This document shows, in pieces, positions 16,253-24,367 of a DNA stretch of 64,000 nt (position 1 is the first letter of the stretch; each line of letters starts with the position of its first letter). A program made the position numbers and the translations under genes. This stretch comes from UBA1535 sp964371035 (GTDB lineage: Bacteria > Bacillota > Clostridia > Tissierellales > Sedimentibacteraceae): NCBI GenBank assembly GCA_964371035.1, contig CAYJLG010000009.1, positions 1 through 64,000 of the forward strand, read 5' to 3'. Under the pieces are notes generated by a model that had not been told where the DNA came from, did no database searches, and saw only the letters and a program-made list of their open reading frames with translations.

Positions 16253-16774
16253 TCAGAAACATGTTATCTTGCTTTTAATTTTTGAAGCTTCATTAGATAT
16301 ACATTTAAAATCACCATCAGGTTGCCGTATCCAAAATTTTGAAAATTGAAAATTTAATTCAAGCAATCTAATATGTAAATTATTCATTTTTAATAAATCT
16401 CTTTTAAATTCAGAGTTTGATTTGCTTTTAGTAAATTCTCTGATTTGTCTTAAATTACAACTGCGTTTGAGTTCATCTTCTAAGTTTTTTACTTGAGTAA
16501 CACATATGACATTTTTAATATTACTTTGATTTTTTAAAAAGTTTATATTTTTTCTCAGTGTTTCAGGATTTCCCGCATCAGTATCAATCACTAAAATTAT
16601 TGTGGTATTCATTTTTAATCCTATAATCTTTGCTTTAGTGAATGTTTCTAATGTTGCATTAAAAGTTTCAACTTTACCTGGTATTATACATTGAAACTCA
16701 GTTTTCAATGTTTTTATTAACTGCTTTTCCGTTTCGCCTTCCACGTAATATTGACAAAATTTATTTTTCCCCAT
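16253..16774 (-). CDS. Toprim-like protein, partner of the adjacent AAA ATPase
   Basis: A 173-aa protein. The N-terminal YYVEGETEKQLI (9-20) holds a Toprim-type glutamate, and ILVIDTDAGNPETL holds the DxD-type acidic pair. The EGETE start also resembles RloB. It lies 23 bp after the ATPase gene on the same strand, preceded by AAGGGGG. Pairs of an AAA15-type ATPase and a Toprim nuclease are known as defence modules (PARIS AriA/AriB, RloAB, OLD/Gabija). This protein is shorter than AriB and I cannot assign it to one of those. The inferred role is a nuclease effector held by the ATPase. Its low GC resembles the neighbours. Confidence 0.55.
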   Translation of the reverse strand: MGKNKFCQYYVEGETEKQLIKTLKTEFQCIIPGKVETFNATLETFTKAKIIGLKMNTTIILVIDTDAGNPETLRKNINFLKNQSNIKNVICVTQVKNLEDELKRSCNLRQIREFTKSKSNSEFKRDLLKMNNLHIRLLELNFQFSKFWIRQPDGDFKCISNEASKIKSKITCF

Positions 16775-16797
16775 ACTAATTATACCCCCTTGAATGT

Positions 16798-17913
16798 TTA
16801 TAGTGATACCAAATCGCGCAATAAATCTAAATCAGGTGCAGTAGAAAATAAATCATTTTCTATGGCATTTCTAAGTGAATCTGTGTTTCTTTTAAGATAA
16901 GTAGAAGCGTTTACACAATTAATTATAGCATTATTTCCTATAATTTCTTTTTTTAAAAAATTAAAAGAATGCTTAGGCAGTGGTAAATCTAATATATCAG
17001 TATTATGTGTAGTGAAAAACAACTGGTCATTATCTTTAATAGAATTAATCATGATACATAGGAACGCTTTTTCTACATCGCTGTGAATATATGGAAATTT
17101 TTCATCACAATAATAAAATTCATAATCCATTTTTTTAATTGAATATAAAGTATGTGCTACATCTATACCCGAAATTGTTCCACTTGAAAGCAAATCGGGA
17201 TTTACAAGTTTACCATCTTGGATGATTATATCGTTATGTTTTGTTTTTATGATGAAGGAGTTTTTTACATTAGGAAACCTTATTACATCCACTATCGAAG
17301 TGTCTAATGATTTTAATGTATCTCTTAAAATTCTCAGATAATCATCAACCGATGTGTCAGTTGTTAACTTGGTCGAATCATTAGGATAAGTAAAATACCA
17401 GTTCAAATTGTTTCTAATATATTCCAATTCATAATTTTTTTGTGATTCTGAAAGTTCTTCAGTTTGAAGGAGTTTCTTTGAACATTTTTCATAATTATCA
17501 CTTTTAGAAATATTGGCTTTTTTTATTATGGTTTTTATATTTGAAAGTGAATAATCTTTTGAATTTTCGTTTGGCGATATTTTTACCAAAATTTTATATA
17601 GCACAAAATTGTTCAATACGAAATCAATAGAAAAGGAAGCATCTTTAGTTCTATCTGCAATAGTATTTGTTAGGTTGCTAAAGTTATTTTTATCTATAAA
17701 ATTGAAAATATGCATTATAAGTTTACCTAAAGATGTTTTTCCTGTAGCATTTCCACCCATTATTATGTTCACTTTTTTATACCTGAAATTTTCTCGTTCG
17801 TTGAGAAATTCATTTGGAATAAAGGAATTTATTATTTTTTTAGGGTAGGACATATTAATGTGAAAATTTTGAAAAGCATAAAAATTATCTGCTTTTAAAT
17901 CCATTAAAATCAT
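16798..17913 (-). CDS. AAA/SMC-like ATPase (AAA15 type), possible phage-defence sensor
   Basis: The ATG at 17913 is chosen because AGGTGG (17926-17921) lies 7 bases before it; longer upstream frames lack a ribosome site. The 371-aa protein starts MILMDLKADNFYAFQNF, typical of overcoming-lysogenization-like ATPases, with Walker A GGNATGKTS (53-61), an SSGTISG signature-like motif, FYYCDEKFPYIHSD as Walker B region and FFTTHNTDIL as H-loop. The Walker A and B halves are separated by a helical insert, as in AAA15/RloA proteins. It probably forms a two-gene unit with the Toprim protein downstream. Function as an anti-phage sensor is inference from the pairing. Confidence 0.65.
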   Translation of the reverse strand: MILMDLKADNFYAFQNFHINMSYPKKIINSFIPNEFLNERENFRYKKVNIIMGGNATGKTSLGKLIMHIFNFIDKNNFSNLTNTIADRTKDASFSIDFVLNNFVLYKILVKISPNENSKDYSLSNIKTIIKKANISKSDNYEKCSKKLLQTEELSESQKNYELEYIRNNLNWYFTYPNDSTKLTTDTSVDDYLRILRDTLKSLDTSIVDVIRFPNVKNSFIIKTKHNDIIIQDGKLVNPDLLSSGTISGIDVAHTLYSIKKMDYEFYYCDEKFPYIHSDVEKAFLCIMINSIKDNDQLFFTTHNTDILDLPLPKHSFNFLKKEIIGNNAIINCVNASTYLKRNTDSLRNAIENDLFSTAPDLDLLRDLVSL

Positions 17914-18074
17914 CTTCTCACCACCTATTATTTTTTCGTGTTTAACGAAGTAATACATCAATTCTACAATATTTTACAATAATTTACAACATATTTCTAA
18001 AAAATTGCCTTCATTAGTTTGAAAATTCTGTCACAGTTGAAAAACCTGAGTATTGGAATAGAAAAAATTACCGT

Positions 18075-18092
18075 GAATCATAACGATGATTC
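18075..18092. promoter_or_regulatory. Palindromic operator candidate upstream of the COG0523 gene
   Basis: GAATCAT-AACG-ATGATTC has 7-bp arms and ends 33 bases before the -35 box of the promoter at 18125. COG0523 genes are often controlled by Zur. The palindrome is AT-rich like a Fur-family box but is not a clear match to any consensus I know. Confidence 0.4.
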
Positions 18093-18124
18093 AAAATATT
18101 TTCCTAAAATATCTATTTCTACTA

Positions 18125-18153
18125 TTGACATTGCTAATCTATGTATATATAAT
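18125..18153 (+). promoter_or_regulatory. Consensus sigma-A promoter of the COG0523 gene
   Basis: TTGACA (18125-18130), 17-base spacer, TATAAT (18148-18153). Both boxes match consensus exactly. The start would be near 18160, giving a leader of about 35 bases. Confidence 0.85.
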
Positions 18154-18194
18154 TAATACAAATAGATGATTGTCTATATAACGTGAGGTGGAAT

Positions 18195-19127
18195 ATGTCA
18201 AATAAAATCAACTTATATGTATTGACTGGTTTTTTAGGCTCAGGAAAGACTACTACTCTTTTAAATATCCTTGATGCTTTGAAAGAAGAGCGTGTAGGTG
18301 TAATTCAAAATGAATTTGGAAAACTTAGTATTGATGGAGAGATTATCAAAAAAGATAATATCGAAATGGTAGAGATTAGTAGAGGATCTATCTTTTGTTC
18401 ATGCTTAAAAGTTTCTTTTGCTCAGGCGTTAGCAGAGATGTCCAAACAAAATTTAAAGTATCTTTTTGTTGAAAGCTCTGGTCTTGCTGATCCTTCTAAT
18501 ATCGAAGAAATTTTGGAAGGCGTAGAAGTGCTTGCAGGTGATGTTTATGAGTTTAAGGGCGCAATATGTTTAGTAGATGCTATTCATTTTGAAGAGCAAG
18601 TTGCTGATATCGAAACTGTAAATAGACAGTTAAAGCATTGTCATGTTGCGGCTGTTAGCAAGACAGATTTGATTAGTGATAGTGAGTTCGAAACTCTTGA
18701 AAAGAAAATCAGAGAGATTAATCCTGTATGCAAGATTGTAAAAAACACTATGGGCGATTTAGATATGGGTTTTGTAGATGAAGATTTGTTACTGTATCAG
18801 TGGGCAGAATCTGAAGACACAACTAATTCTGTAGAAAACAAGCCTAAGACTTTACAGATGAGTTATGACAAATCTGTAGATGAGGAAAAACTAAATCAAT
18901 TTTTAGATATTATTAAGAAGCAGTGTTATAGAATCAAAGGATTCTTTTTAGTCGGAGCAGAGTGGAAACAGATTGATGTAGTAGGCAATAGAGTAGATTC
19001 TAAGCCTTGTGAAGCTAAAGAAAATTCTCAGTTAGTTTTCATTTCAAAGATTGGACCTGCTGTAATCAAAGAAATTTTTAACACTTGGAAAGAAATCATC
19101 GGCGACGAGATGACGCTTAAAAATTAA
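18195..19127 (+). CDS. COG0523/CobW-family GTPase, putative metallochaperone
   Basis: The ATG at 18195 follows GAGGTGG; a GTG at 18183 overlaps that site and is unlikely. The 310-aa protein has Walker A GFLGSGKTT (12-20), NEFG (39-42), ESSGLADP (93-100) and a C-terminal CobW_C domain. The metal motif usually written CxCC is reduced to FCSC (67-70), keeping only two cysteines. Family members hand zinc, nickel or cobalt to target enzymes using GTP. The following small CxxC protein (19165-19395) is probably co-transcribed, and a strong terminator closes the unit at 19411-19455. The metal is not determined by sequence. Confidence 0.85.
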   Translation: MSNKINLYVLTGFLGSGKTTTLLNILDALKEERVGVIQNEFGKLSIDGEIIKKDNIEMVEISRGSIFCSCLKVSFAQALAEMSKQNLKYLFVESSGLADPSNIEEILEGVEVLAGDVYEFKGAICLVDAIHFEEQVADIETVNRQLKHCHVAAVSKTDLISDSEFETLEKKIREINPVCKIVKNTMGDLDMGFVDEDLLLYQWAESEDTTNSVENKPKTLQMSYDKSVDEEKLNQFLDIIKKQCYRIKGFFLVGAEWKQIDVVGNRVDSKPCEAKENSQLVFISKIGPAVIKEIFNTWKEIIGDEMTLKN

Positions 19128-19164
19128 TATATATAGATTTTAATTTTGAGAAAGAGGTAAAAAC

Positions 19165-19395
19165 ATGGAGATAAAAATTGTTGGGACTGGTTGTGACAAA
19201 TGTAGCAAGTTGTATGATAATGCGATTCAGGCCGTAAATGAGCTTTCTATTGAGGCTACAGTTACAAAAGTTGAAGATTTGAAAGAAATGCTTATGCTTG
19301 GAGTTATGCAAACTCCTGCAATAATGGTAGATGGAAAGTTAAAAGCTGCTGGCCAAGTTGTTACAGCTGACAAAATCAAATCTTTTTTGAAGTAA
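19165..19395 (+). CDS. Small thioredoxin-fold redox protein (thioredoxin_3 type)
   Basis: A 76-aa protein with CDKC (10-13) as the redox site after GTG, a central TPAIMVDGKLKAAGQV strand with the cis-proline (Pro51), and the short length of the TM0996/MTH895-type thioredoxin-like proteins. These are thought to reduce disulfides or carry metal or thiol groups. It lies 37 bases after the COG0523 GTPase with GAGGTA as ribosome site, so metal or redox homeostasis is the likely setting. The terminator directly downstream fits a two-gene operon. Confidence 0.85.
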   Translation: MEIKIVGTGCDKCSKLYDNAIQAVNELSIEATVTKVEDLKEMLMLGVMQTPAIMVDGKLKAAGQVVTADKIKSFLK

Positions 19396-19410
19396 TTTTC
19401 AAATATTTAA

Positions 19411-19455
19411 GGCACTATTGATGTCGCGAATGATCGACATCAATAGTGCCTTTTT
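19411..19455 (+). terminator. Strong intrinsic terminator
   Basis: GGCACTATTGATGTCG and CGACATCAATAGTGCC form a perfect 16-bp stem, followed by TTTTT (19451-19455). It closes the COG0523/redox-protein operon. Confidence 0.92.
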
Positions 19456-19481
19456 CATGAAAATATAATTCTAAATTTTGG

Positions 19482-19613
19482 TTACTACTCACAGTCGATT
19501 TCTAGTATAAATAAGGAAAAAATAATAAAATATGGAAGCCTTATGGAGATTGGAGTACCAGCGCATAGTTTATTATTTTTTCCTTTGGGTAATATGTTAA
19601 CTGTGAATAGTAA
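19482..19613. mobile_element. MITE-like element, longest copy (132 bp)
   Basis: It starts TTACTACTCACAGT and ends ACTGTGAATAGTAA, 14-base terminal inverted repeats with one mismatch. The interior shares GGAGTACCAGCG, TTTATTATTTTTTCCTTTGGG and ATATGTTAACTG with the copy at 27039. It has no coding capacity. It sits between two transcription units. Confidence 0.75.
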
Positions 19614-19624
19614 CAAATTTTGTT

Positions 19625-21463
19625 TTACCTAAGCATTTCCATAGTTTTTTCTTCTTCGAATTGTTTTGTGTATAGACTAAAGTAATAACCTTTTTCGTTT
19701 AACAGTTGCTCATGTGTACCTCTTTCGATTATTTTACCTTCTTTTACGACTAGTATAATGTCAGCATTTCTGATCGTCGATAATCTATGAGCGATAATGA
19801 ACGACGTTCTGTTTTTAAGTATGTGTGTAATAGCCTCTTGTATGAGCTGTTCTGTATGTGTGTCTATAGACGATGTAGCTTCGTCTAACACGAAAATAGC
19901 AGGGTCTGATATGATTGCTCTTGCAAATGAAAGCAATTGTTTTTCGCCTGTAGAAAGTCTATCACCGTTTTCGCCTACGTCACTATCTAGTCCTTGATCT
20001 AGTTTTTCGATTACTTTGTCTGCTGATACTGCTTTTATAGCTTTTTCTAGTTCTTCGTCTGTAGCATCTAATTTTCCGTACTTGATGTTTTCTTTTATAC
20101 TTCCTGAAAAAAGATGTGGACTTTGGAGTACATAGCCAATGTTTGACTGCAACCATAACTGGCTTCGTTGCCTATAATCTACGCCATCTATCAATATTTG
20201 ACCTTTTGTAGGCTCAAAAAACCTACATGCTAAATTTACTAATGTGCTTTTTCCTGCACCTGTTTCGCCTACTATCGCAATGTTTGTGCCTGCAGGGATT
20301 TTTAGTGAAAAATCTTTTAGCACCTCTTCTTCGCCATCAGGATATACGAAAGTAACATCTTTAAACTCTATTTCACCTGATATAGGTTCCCAGTTTTCTT
20401 TTCTAGGAGTGATGCTATCACCGTATTTTTCTATGACTTCAGGTGAATCTGTGATTAATTGTTCTGTTTCTAATACGTCGCTTACTCTTTCTATGTTTGC
20501 TTGCATCGAGATTATATCGACTATTATTCTTGCCATCTGCTGGATTGGTTCAAAAATACCTATCGAATAAGCTAAAAATGCACTCAAATCTCCAACTTTG
20601 AAAGTGCCATCTAATGCATAGTTTCCGCCTCTTGCTATTACTATTGCTGTCGCTAACGAACCTGCAAAAACTATTATCGGTATATAAATGGCATTTAATC
20701 TAGTCATCCTCAAGTTTGTCGCATACATTTTATCTGTAGTTTTCGAAAATCCACCAAAGTTTTTTTCTTCGATAACTAGTGTTTTACTTGTTTTTGCACC
20801 TGTGATACATTCGTTCAATTCACCCGTCATTACCGAATTTATCTTTCTGATCTTACGATTAGCTTTTAAAAGTTTTGCCTGAAAATATACTGTGGCAAGA
20901 GCCATAAATGGAATAGTGATTGCTACTAATAGTGCTAGTTTGTAATTAAGTATAAACATTGTTACAAAAACGCCTGCAACATATGTAAATGCCCAAAATA
21001 AATCTACTAAACCCCACGCTATAGTTTCACTAATTCTATTAGTGTCACTTAGGACTCTAGACATCATGTATCCTACAGGAGTAGTGTTGTAATATGATAA
21101 TGACAAACTTTGAAATTTTGTAAATACTGCTTCTCTTAGATCGTATCCTAGTTTCATTTCGATGCGCATTGATAGTTTAGTAAATCCAAATACACTTATT
21201 GATTGTATCGCTATAGCTAACAAATATAAAGCAGCAAACGCTGGGATTTGCTCTGGTGCGTTTTGTGCTATTATTTCATCTACTATATATCTTTGAAATA
21301 ATGGAAATGCAATATCTGTACATGCCATAATAATCATTACAGTGACGCAAATTATCAAAAGTTTTTTATATTTGGAGATAAATGGCCAAAGTTTTTTCCA
21401 GACAGAAATGTCGAAGGAACGTTTCTTATCTTCTTCTTGTTCTTCTTCTTCGTAAAAAGACAT
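19625..21463 (-). CDS. ABC exporter half-transporter with canonical Walker B
   Basis: A 612-aa protein: six-helix ABC_membrane domain (about 25-330), then the nucleotide-binding domain with Walker A GETGAGKST, signature LSTGEKQ (normal form LSGGQ) and Walker B FVLDEATSSID with the catalytic Glu. It starts on a TAATG shared with the stop of the upstream ABC gene, with GGAGGTG inside that gene, so the two are coupled. They form a heterodimeric exporter of the BmrCD/LmrCD/TM287-288 type. The non-canonical signature here pairs with the other subunit's weakened Walker B to make the degenerate ATP site. Substrate unknown; often drugs or lipids. Confidence 0.92.
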   Translation of the reverse strand: MSFYEEEEQEEDKKRSFDISVWKKLWPFISKYKKLLIICVTVMIIMACTDIAFPLFQRYIVDEIIAQNAPEQIPAFAALYLLAIAIQSISVFGFTKLSMRIEMKLGYDLREAVFTKFQSLSLSYYNTTPVGYMMSRVLSDTNRISETIAWGLVDLFWAFTYVAGVFVTMFILNYKLALLVAITIPFMALATVYFQAKLLKANRKIRKINSVMTGELNECITGAKTSKTLVIEEKNFGGFSKTTDKMYATNLRMTRLNAIYIPIIVFAGSLATAIVIARGGNYALDGTFKVGDLSAFLAYSIGIFEPIQQMARIIVDIISMQANIERVSDVLETEQLITDSPEVIEKYGDSITPRKENWEPISGEIEFKDVTFVYPDGEEEVLKDFSLKIPAGTNIAIVGETGAGKSTLVNLACRFFEPTKGQILIDGVDYRQRSQLWLQSNIGYVLQSPHLFSGSIKENIKYGKLDATDEELEKAIKAVSADKVIEKLDQGLDSDVGENGDRLSTGEKQLLSFARAIISDPAIFVLDEATSSIDTHTEQLIQEAITHILKNRTSFIIAHRLSTIRNADIILVVKEGKIIERGTHEQLLNEKGYYFSLYTKQFEEEKTMEMLR

Positions 21464-23286
21464 TATTTCACCTCCAGTGCTTTGATATCTGTCAAATTCA
21501 TTTGAACATTGAAGATATCTTTATATATGCCGTCTCGTTCAATTAGTTCTTTGTGTGTACCTATATCTACAATTTTTCCCTTGTCTAGTACCATGATCTT
21601 GTTTGCCTGCATAAGAGTAGTAATCCTATGAGAAATGATAATAGTGGTAGCAGATGTTCTATTGTTTTTTAGAGCGCTTCTGATTTTTAAATCTGTCTCT
21701 GAATCAACTGCTGACAAAGAATCATCAAAGACCATGACAGGAGTATTTTGCATAAGCATCCTAGATATGGCTACTCTTTGTTTTTGTCCGCCTGAAAGAG
21801 TAACTCCTCTTTCTCCGACTATAGTGTCATAACCTTTTAGAAAGTTTTCTATTGATTCGTCTACACATGCTGTAGAAGTAGCTCTCTTAATTTCTTCCAT
21901 GTCGAGTGTTTCTTTAGTGATCGCAACATTTTCTTTTATTGTTTTTGAATAAAGAAAAGGTTCTTGTAGCACCATACCTATATTTTTTCGTAGATGGCTT
22001 AGTTTTATATCTTTTATATTTGTTCCACCTATTTTGATAGCACCACAGCCGTCCTCTAACTCGTAGAGTCTGTTTAACAAGTGCATGATTGTAGTTTTTC
22101 CCGAACCTGTACCGCCCAAAATTGCAAATGTCTCACCACCGTTTATCGTAAATGATAGATTTTCAACTACAGGTTGATTATTTTCGTATCTAAAAGTTAC
22201 ATTGTCAAATACTATATCTTTAGATATGAAGTCAGGAGAGAGAGCATTTTCATCGTCTTTTTCTTCTTCTTCATTTAGTATTTCAGATATTCTTTCGAGT
22301 GATACTTTTGCTTTGCCGAGTTCTGAGAGTACTCTACCAAACGCTCTTATTGGCCAGACTAACATAGAGTTGTAAGACACAAATGCTAAGAATTCTCCCA
22401 ATGTGATAGCTCCTGACATGGTTTCTAATGCGCCAAACACTATGATTGTAAGGATCTGAAGTCCTGAAAACACATCTCCTACTGCCCAATAACATGATAA
22501 CTGATGGCCTAGTTTTAGCCACATGTTTGCATATGTTTTGTTTTTATCAGCAAATTTATCTAGTTCGTATTTTACTCTACCAAATGCTCTAACGACTCTT
22601 ACGCCTGTCAAATTTTCTTGTGCGACAGAGTACATTTCGCCGTCTGCCTCATCTGCATCTTTGAATTTTTTAGAGATTAGTCCATAAAAAATCGTAGTGT
22701 AAATCATTATGATAGGAATAAATGCAAGTGCTATAAGTGAAAGTTTTACGTTCATAGAGAACATTAGTGCTAGTGAAATGATCAGAAGCATAACTATCCT
22801 AAAAAGTTCTGATAGTTGTACTGAAACAAATCTTCTTAACAAGTCTACGTCTGCTGTAACTCTTTGTATAGTATCACCTGTTTGGTTGTTTGTATGCCAT
22901 TTGTAAGGCAATTTTTGTACATGTTTGTAAGTATGATTTCTTAAATTTCTTACTAGGCCTTCTGAACCTTTTGCGATATTAACTTTGCTTATGTAATCAC
23001 AAATACAAATTATAATTGCAAAAAACACTACAGAACAGGCAGGAATCCAAAGATTGTCTCTGATTACTTCGACACCGCCTATTGCGTTAATCAAATTGAT
23101 AAATATAAGTGGTAGATCTATAGGGCCGTTTGAAAGCACTGAATCTACTGTAAATTTTATTACTTGTGGAGTTGCGAAATTGACTATAACTCTCGTAATG
23201 ATAGCTATTGCTGCTATTACGAAAAATTTAATCAATCCCTCCATATGTGGTTTCAAAACTCTGAAACCTGTTTCTTTTTTTCTCAA
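21463..23286 (-). CDS. ABC exporter half-transporter with degenerate Walker B
   Basis: The TTG at 23286 is preferred because GAGGTG ends 6 bases before it; a GTG at 23295 overlaps that site. The 607-aa protein has a membrane domain (20-310) and a nucleotide-binding domain with Walker A GGTGSGKTT, a canonical signature LSGGQKQRVAISR, and Walker B MVFDDSLSAVD, where the catalytic Glu is Asp. The signature serves the consensus site with the partner's Walker B. Its end overlaps the partner gene by one base. The promoter region contains a decayed MITE end (23328-23370). Confidence 0.92.
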   Translation of the reverse strand: MRKKETGFRVLKPHMEGLIKFFVIAAIAIITRVIVNFATPQVIKFTVDSVLSNGPIDLPLIFINLINAIGGVEVIRDNLWIPACSVVFFAIIICICDYISKVNIAKGSEGLVRNLRNHTYKHVQKLPYKWHTNNQTGDTIQRVTADVDLLRRFVSVQLSELFRIVMLLIISLALMFSMNVKLSLIALAFIPIIMIYTTIFYGLISKKFKDADEADGEMYSVAQENLTGVRVVRAFGRVKYELDKFADKNKTYANMWLKLGHQLSCYWAVGDVFSGLQILTIIVFGALETMSGAITLGEFLAFVSYNSMLVWPIRAFGRVLSELGKAKVSLERISEILNEEEEKDDENALSPDFISKDIVFDNVTFRYENNQPVVENLSFTINGGETFAILGGTGSGKTTIMHLLNRLYELEDGCGAIKIGGTNIKDIKLSHLRKNIGMVLQEPFLYSKTIKENVAITKETLDMEEIKRATSTACVDESIENFLKGYDTIVGERGVTLSGGQKQRVAISRMLMQNTPVMVFDDSLSAVDSETDLKIRSALKNNRTSATTIIISHRITTLMQANKIMVLDKGKIVDIGTHKELIERDGIYKDIFNVQMNLTDIKALEVK

Positions 23287-23327
23287 AATTGTCACCTCGT
23301 TTATTAGAATTCAAGTGTGAATTAATG

Positions 23328-23370
23328 GTTATTATTTTTTTCGTTAAAATTTCATTTAACTGTGAATAGT
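23328..23370. mobile_element. Decayed right end of a MITE-like element
   Basis: GGTTATTATTTTTTTCG (from 23328) and TTAACTGTGAATAGT (23356-23370) match the right half of the 27039-27129 copy. The left end is missing. Confidence 0.5.
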
Positions 23371-23401
23371 CTAGTTAATAGATAACTTTATTTTGCAAAA
23401 A

Positions 23402-24247
23402 CTATCCAAGTTTATATGATAATGCATATCCTGCTACGAGGGGTATTGCTGATAAAAATATGGTTATCATAGAGATGTTGGTTTCTGTACCTGCTGTGAC
23501 TAAAAAAGGCAAGCAGATAACAGATGAAAACATAAACCCTAATATACCTATTAGCGCTTTTTCTCTGTGTGATTTGAATAGATATTCGATAAATCTCGAC
23601 ATTGCGACTAATCCTATCACTAGACCTATGGCATAGGCAAAAATTATCAGCATATCAGAAGTAGTGCCATCAGGTCTACCTATTGATGATAATGAACCTA
23701 TGATTGTGTCATATAGTCCTAATAGCATTAATAAAAGCGAACCACTTATGCCAGGCAGTATCATAGTGCCTGCGACGATAATACCTGCAAAAAGGATCAT
23801 TATATAAGTGCCAAAGTTTATTGAGTTTAGTGTTGAAGAACTTGAAAATCCAAATATGTCAAGCAAAGACATTACTAAAACTAAGATAAATGAAAGTTTG
23901 AAAATAGCCAAGTGCTTGATAGTAAATTTTGGCGATTTCACTTCTTTGTAGTCTTTAATTATCATTGGAATTCCGCCTGCTACAAGTCCAGTGAAAAACA
24001 TGGCTGTAGGTAGAGCATAGTTTGTGAGCAAATTGCTGATTATATTGCTCATCGTAAGAAATGACAATAGTAGTCCAAGCAACAGAGGCAGCAAAAATGC
24101 TATATTTTCTCTAAAATCTCTTTTTATATGTGCGAGTGCATTAATAAATTTATCGTAAATGCCTAAGGAAAGTGCTATAGTACCCCCACTTAGTCCAGGG
24201 ATCAAGTTTGCGATACCCATTATGTATCCTTTTATAATTAATTTCAT
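23402..24247 (-). CDS. DUF368 family membrane protein, polyprenyl-phosphate translocase (PopT) type
   Basis: The ATG at 24247 is chosen because GAGGTAAAC precedes it; the longer upstream frame has no site. A 281-aa polytopic protein with the DUF368 opening GYIMGIANLIPGLSGGTIAL and a second, inverted half containing GTMILPGISGSLLLMLLG, consistent with an internal repeat of re-entrant loops. DUF368/PopT proteins return undecaprenyl phosphate to the inner membrane leaflet for reuse in wall and surface-glycan synthesis. That would serve the surface-polymer locus at the window start and the TagO-like enzyme at 49360. It stands alone, with a palindromic repeat upstream and a MITE end downstream of the next gene. 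Confidence 0.85.
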   Translation of the reverse strand: MKLIIKGYIMGIANLIPGLSGGTIALSLGIYDKFINALAHIKRDFRENIAFLLPLLLGLLLSFLTMSNIISNLLTNYALPTAMFFTGLVAGGIPMIIKDYKEVKSPKFTIKHLAIFKLSFILVLVMSLLDIFGFSSSSTLNSINFGTYIMILFAGIIVAGTMILPGISGSLLLMLLGLYDTIIGSLSSIGRPDGTTSDMLIIFAYAIGLVIGLVAMSRFIEYLFKSHREKALIGILGFMFSSVICLPFLVTAGTETNISMITIFLSAIPLVAGYALSYKLG

Positions 24248-24320
24248 GTTTACCTCTTTCAATGTAGAGTCTTGAGCGTTCCGTTGTTTTTCATGTTCTA
24301 ACATATGTACAATTTTTGAT

Positions 24321-24345
24321 GTAGGGACTGGTCTTGACCGTTCCG
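24321..24345. repeat. Short palindromic interspersed repeat, copy 2
   Basis: GTAGGGACTGGTCTTGACCGTTCCG, with GGTC-TT-GACC at the centre. Same plan as the copies at 13628 and 40157. Confidence 0.6.
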
Positions 24346-24367
24346 TAAGTTTGCCGTTCTTTTTCTG

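Noticed and set aside
18183..18194. GTG start of the COG0523 gene four codons upstream
   Set aside because: It overlaps the GAGGTGG ribosome site that serves the ATG at 18195.
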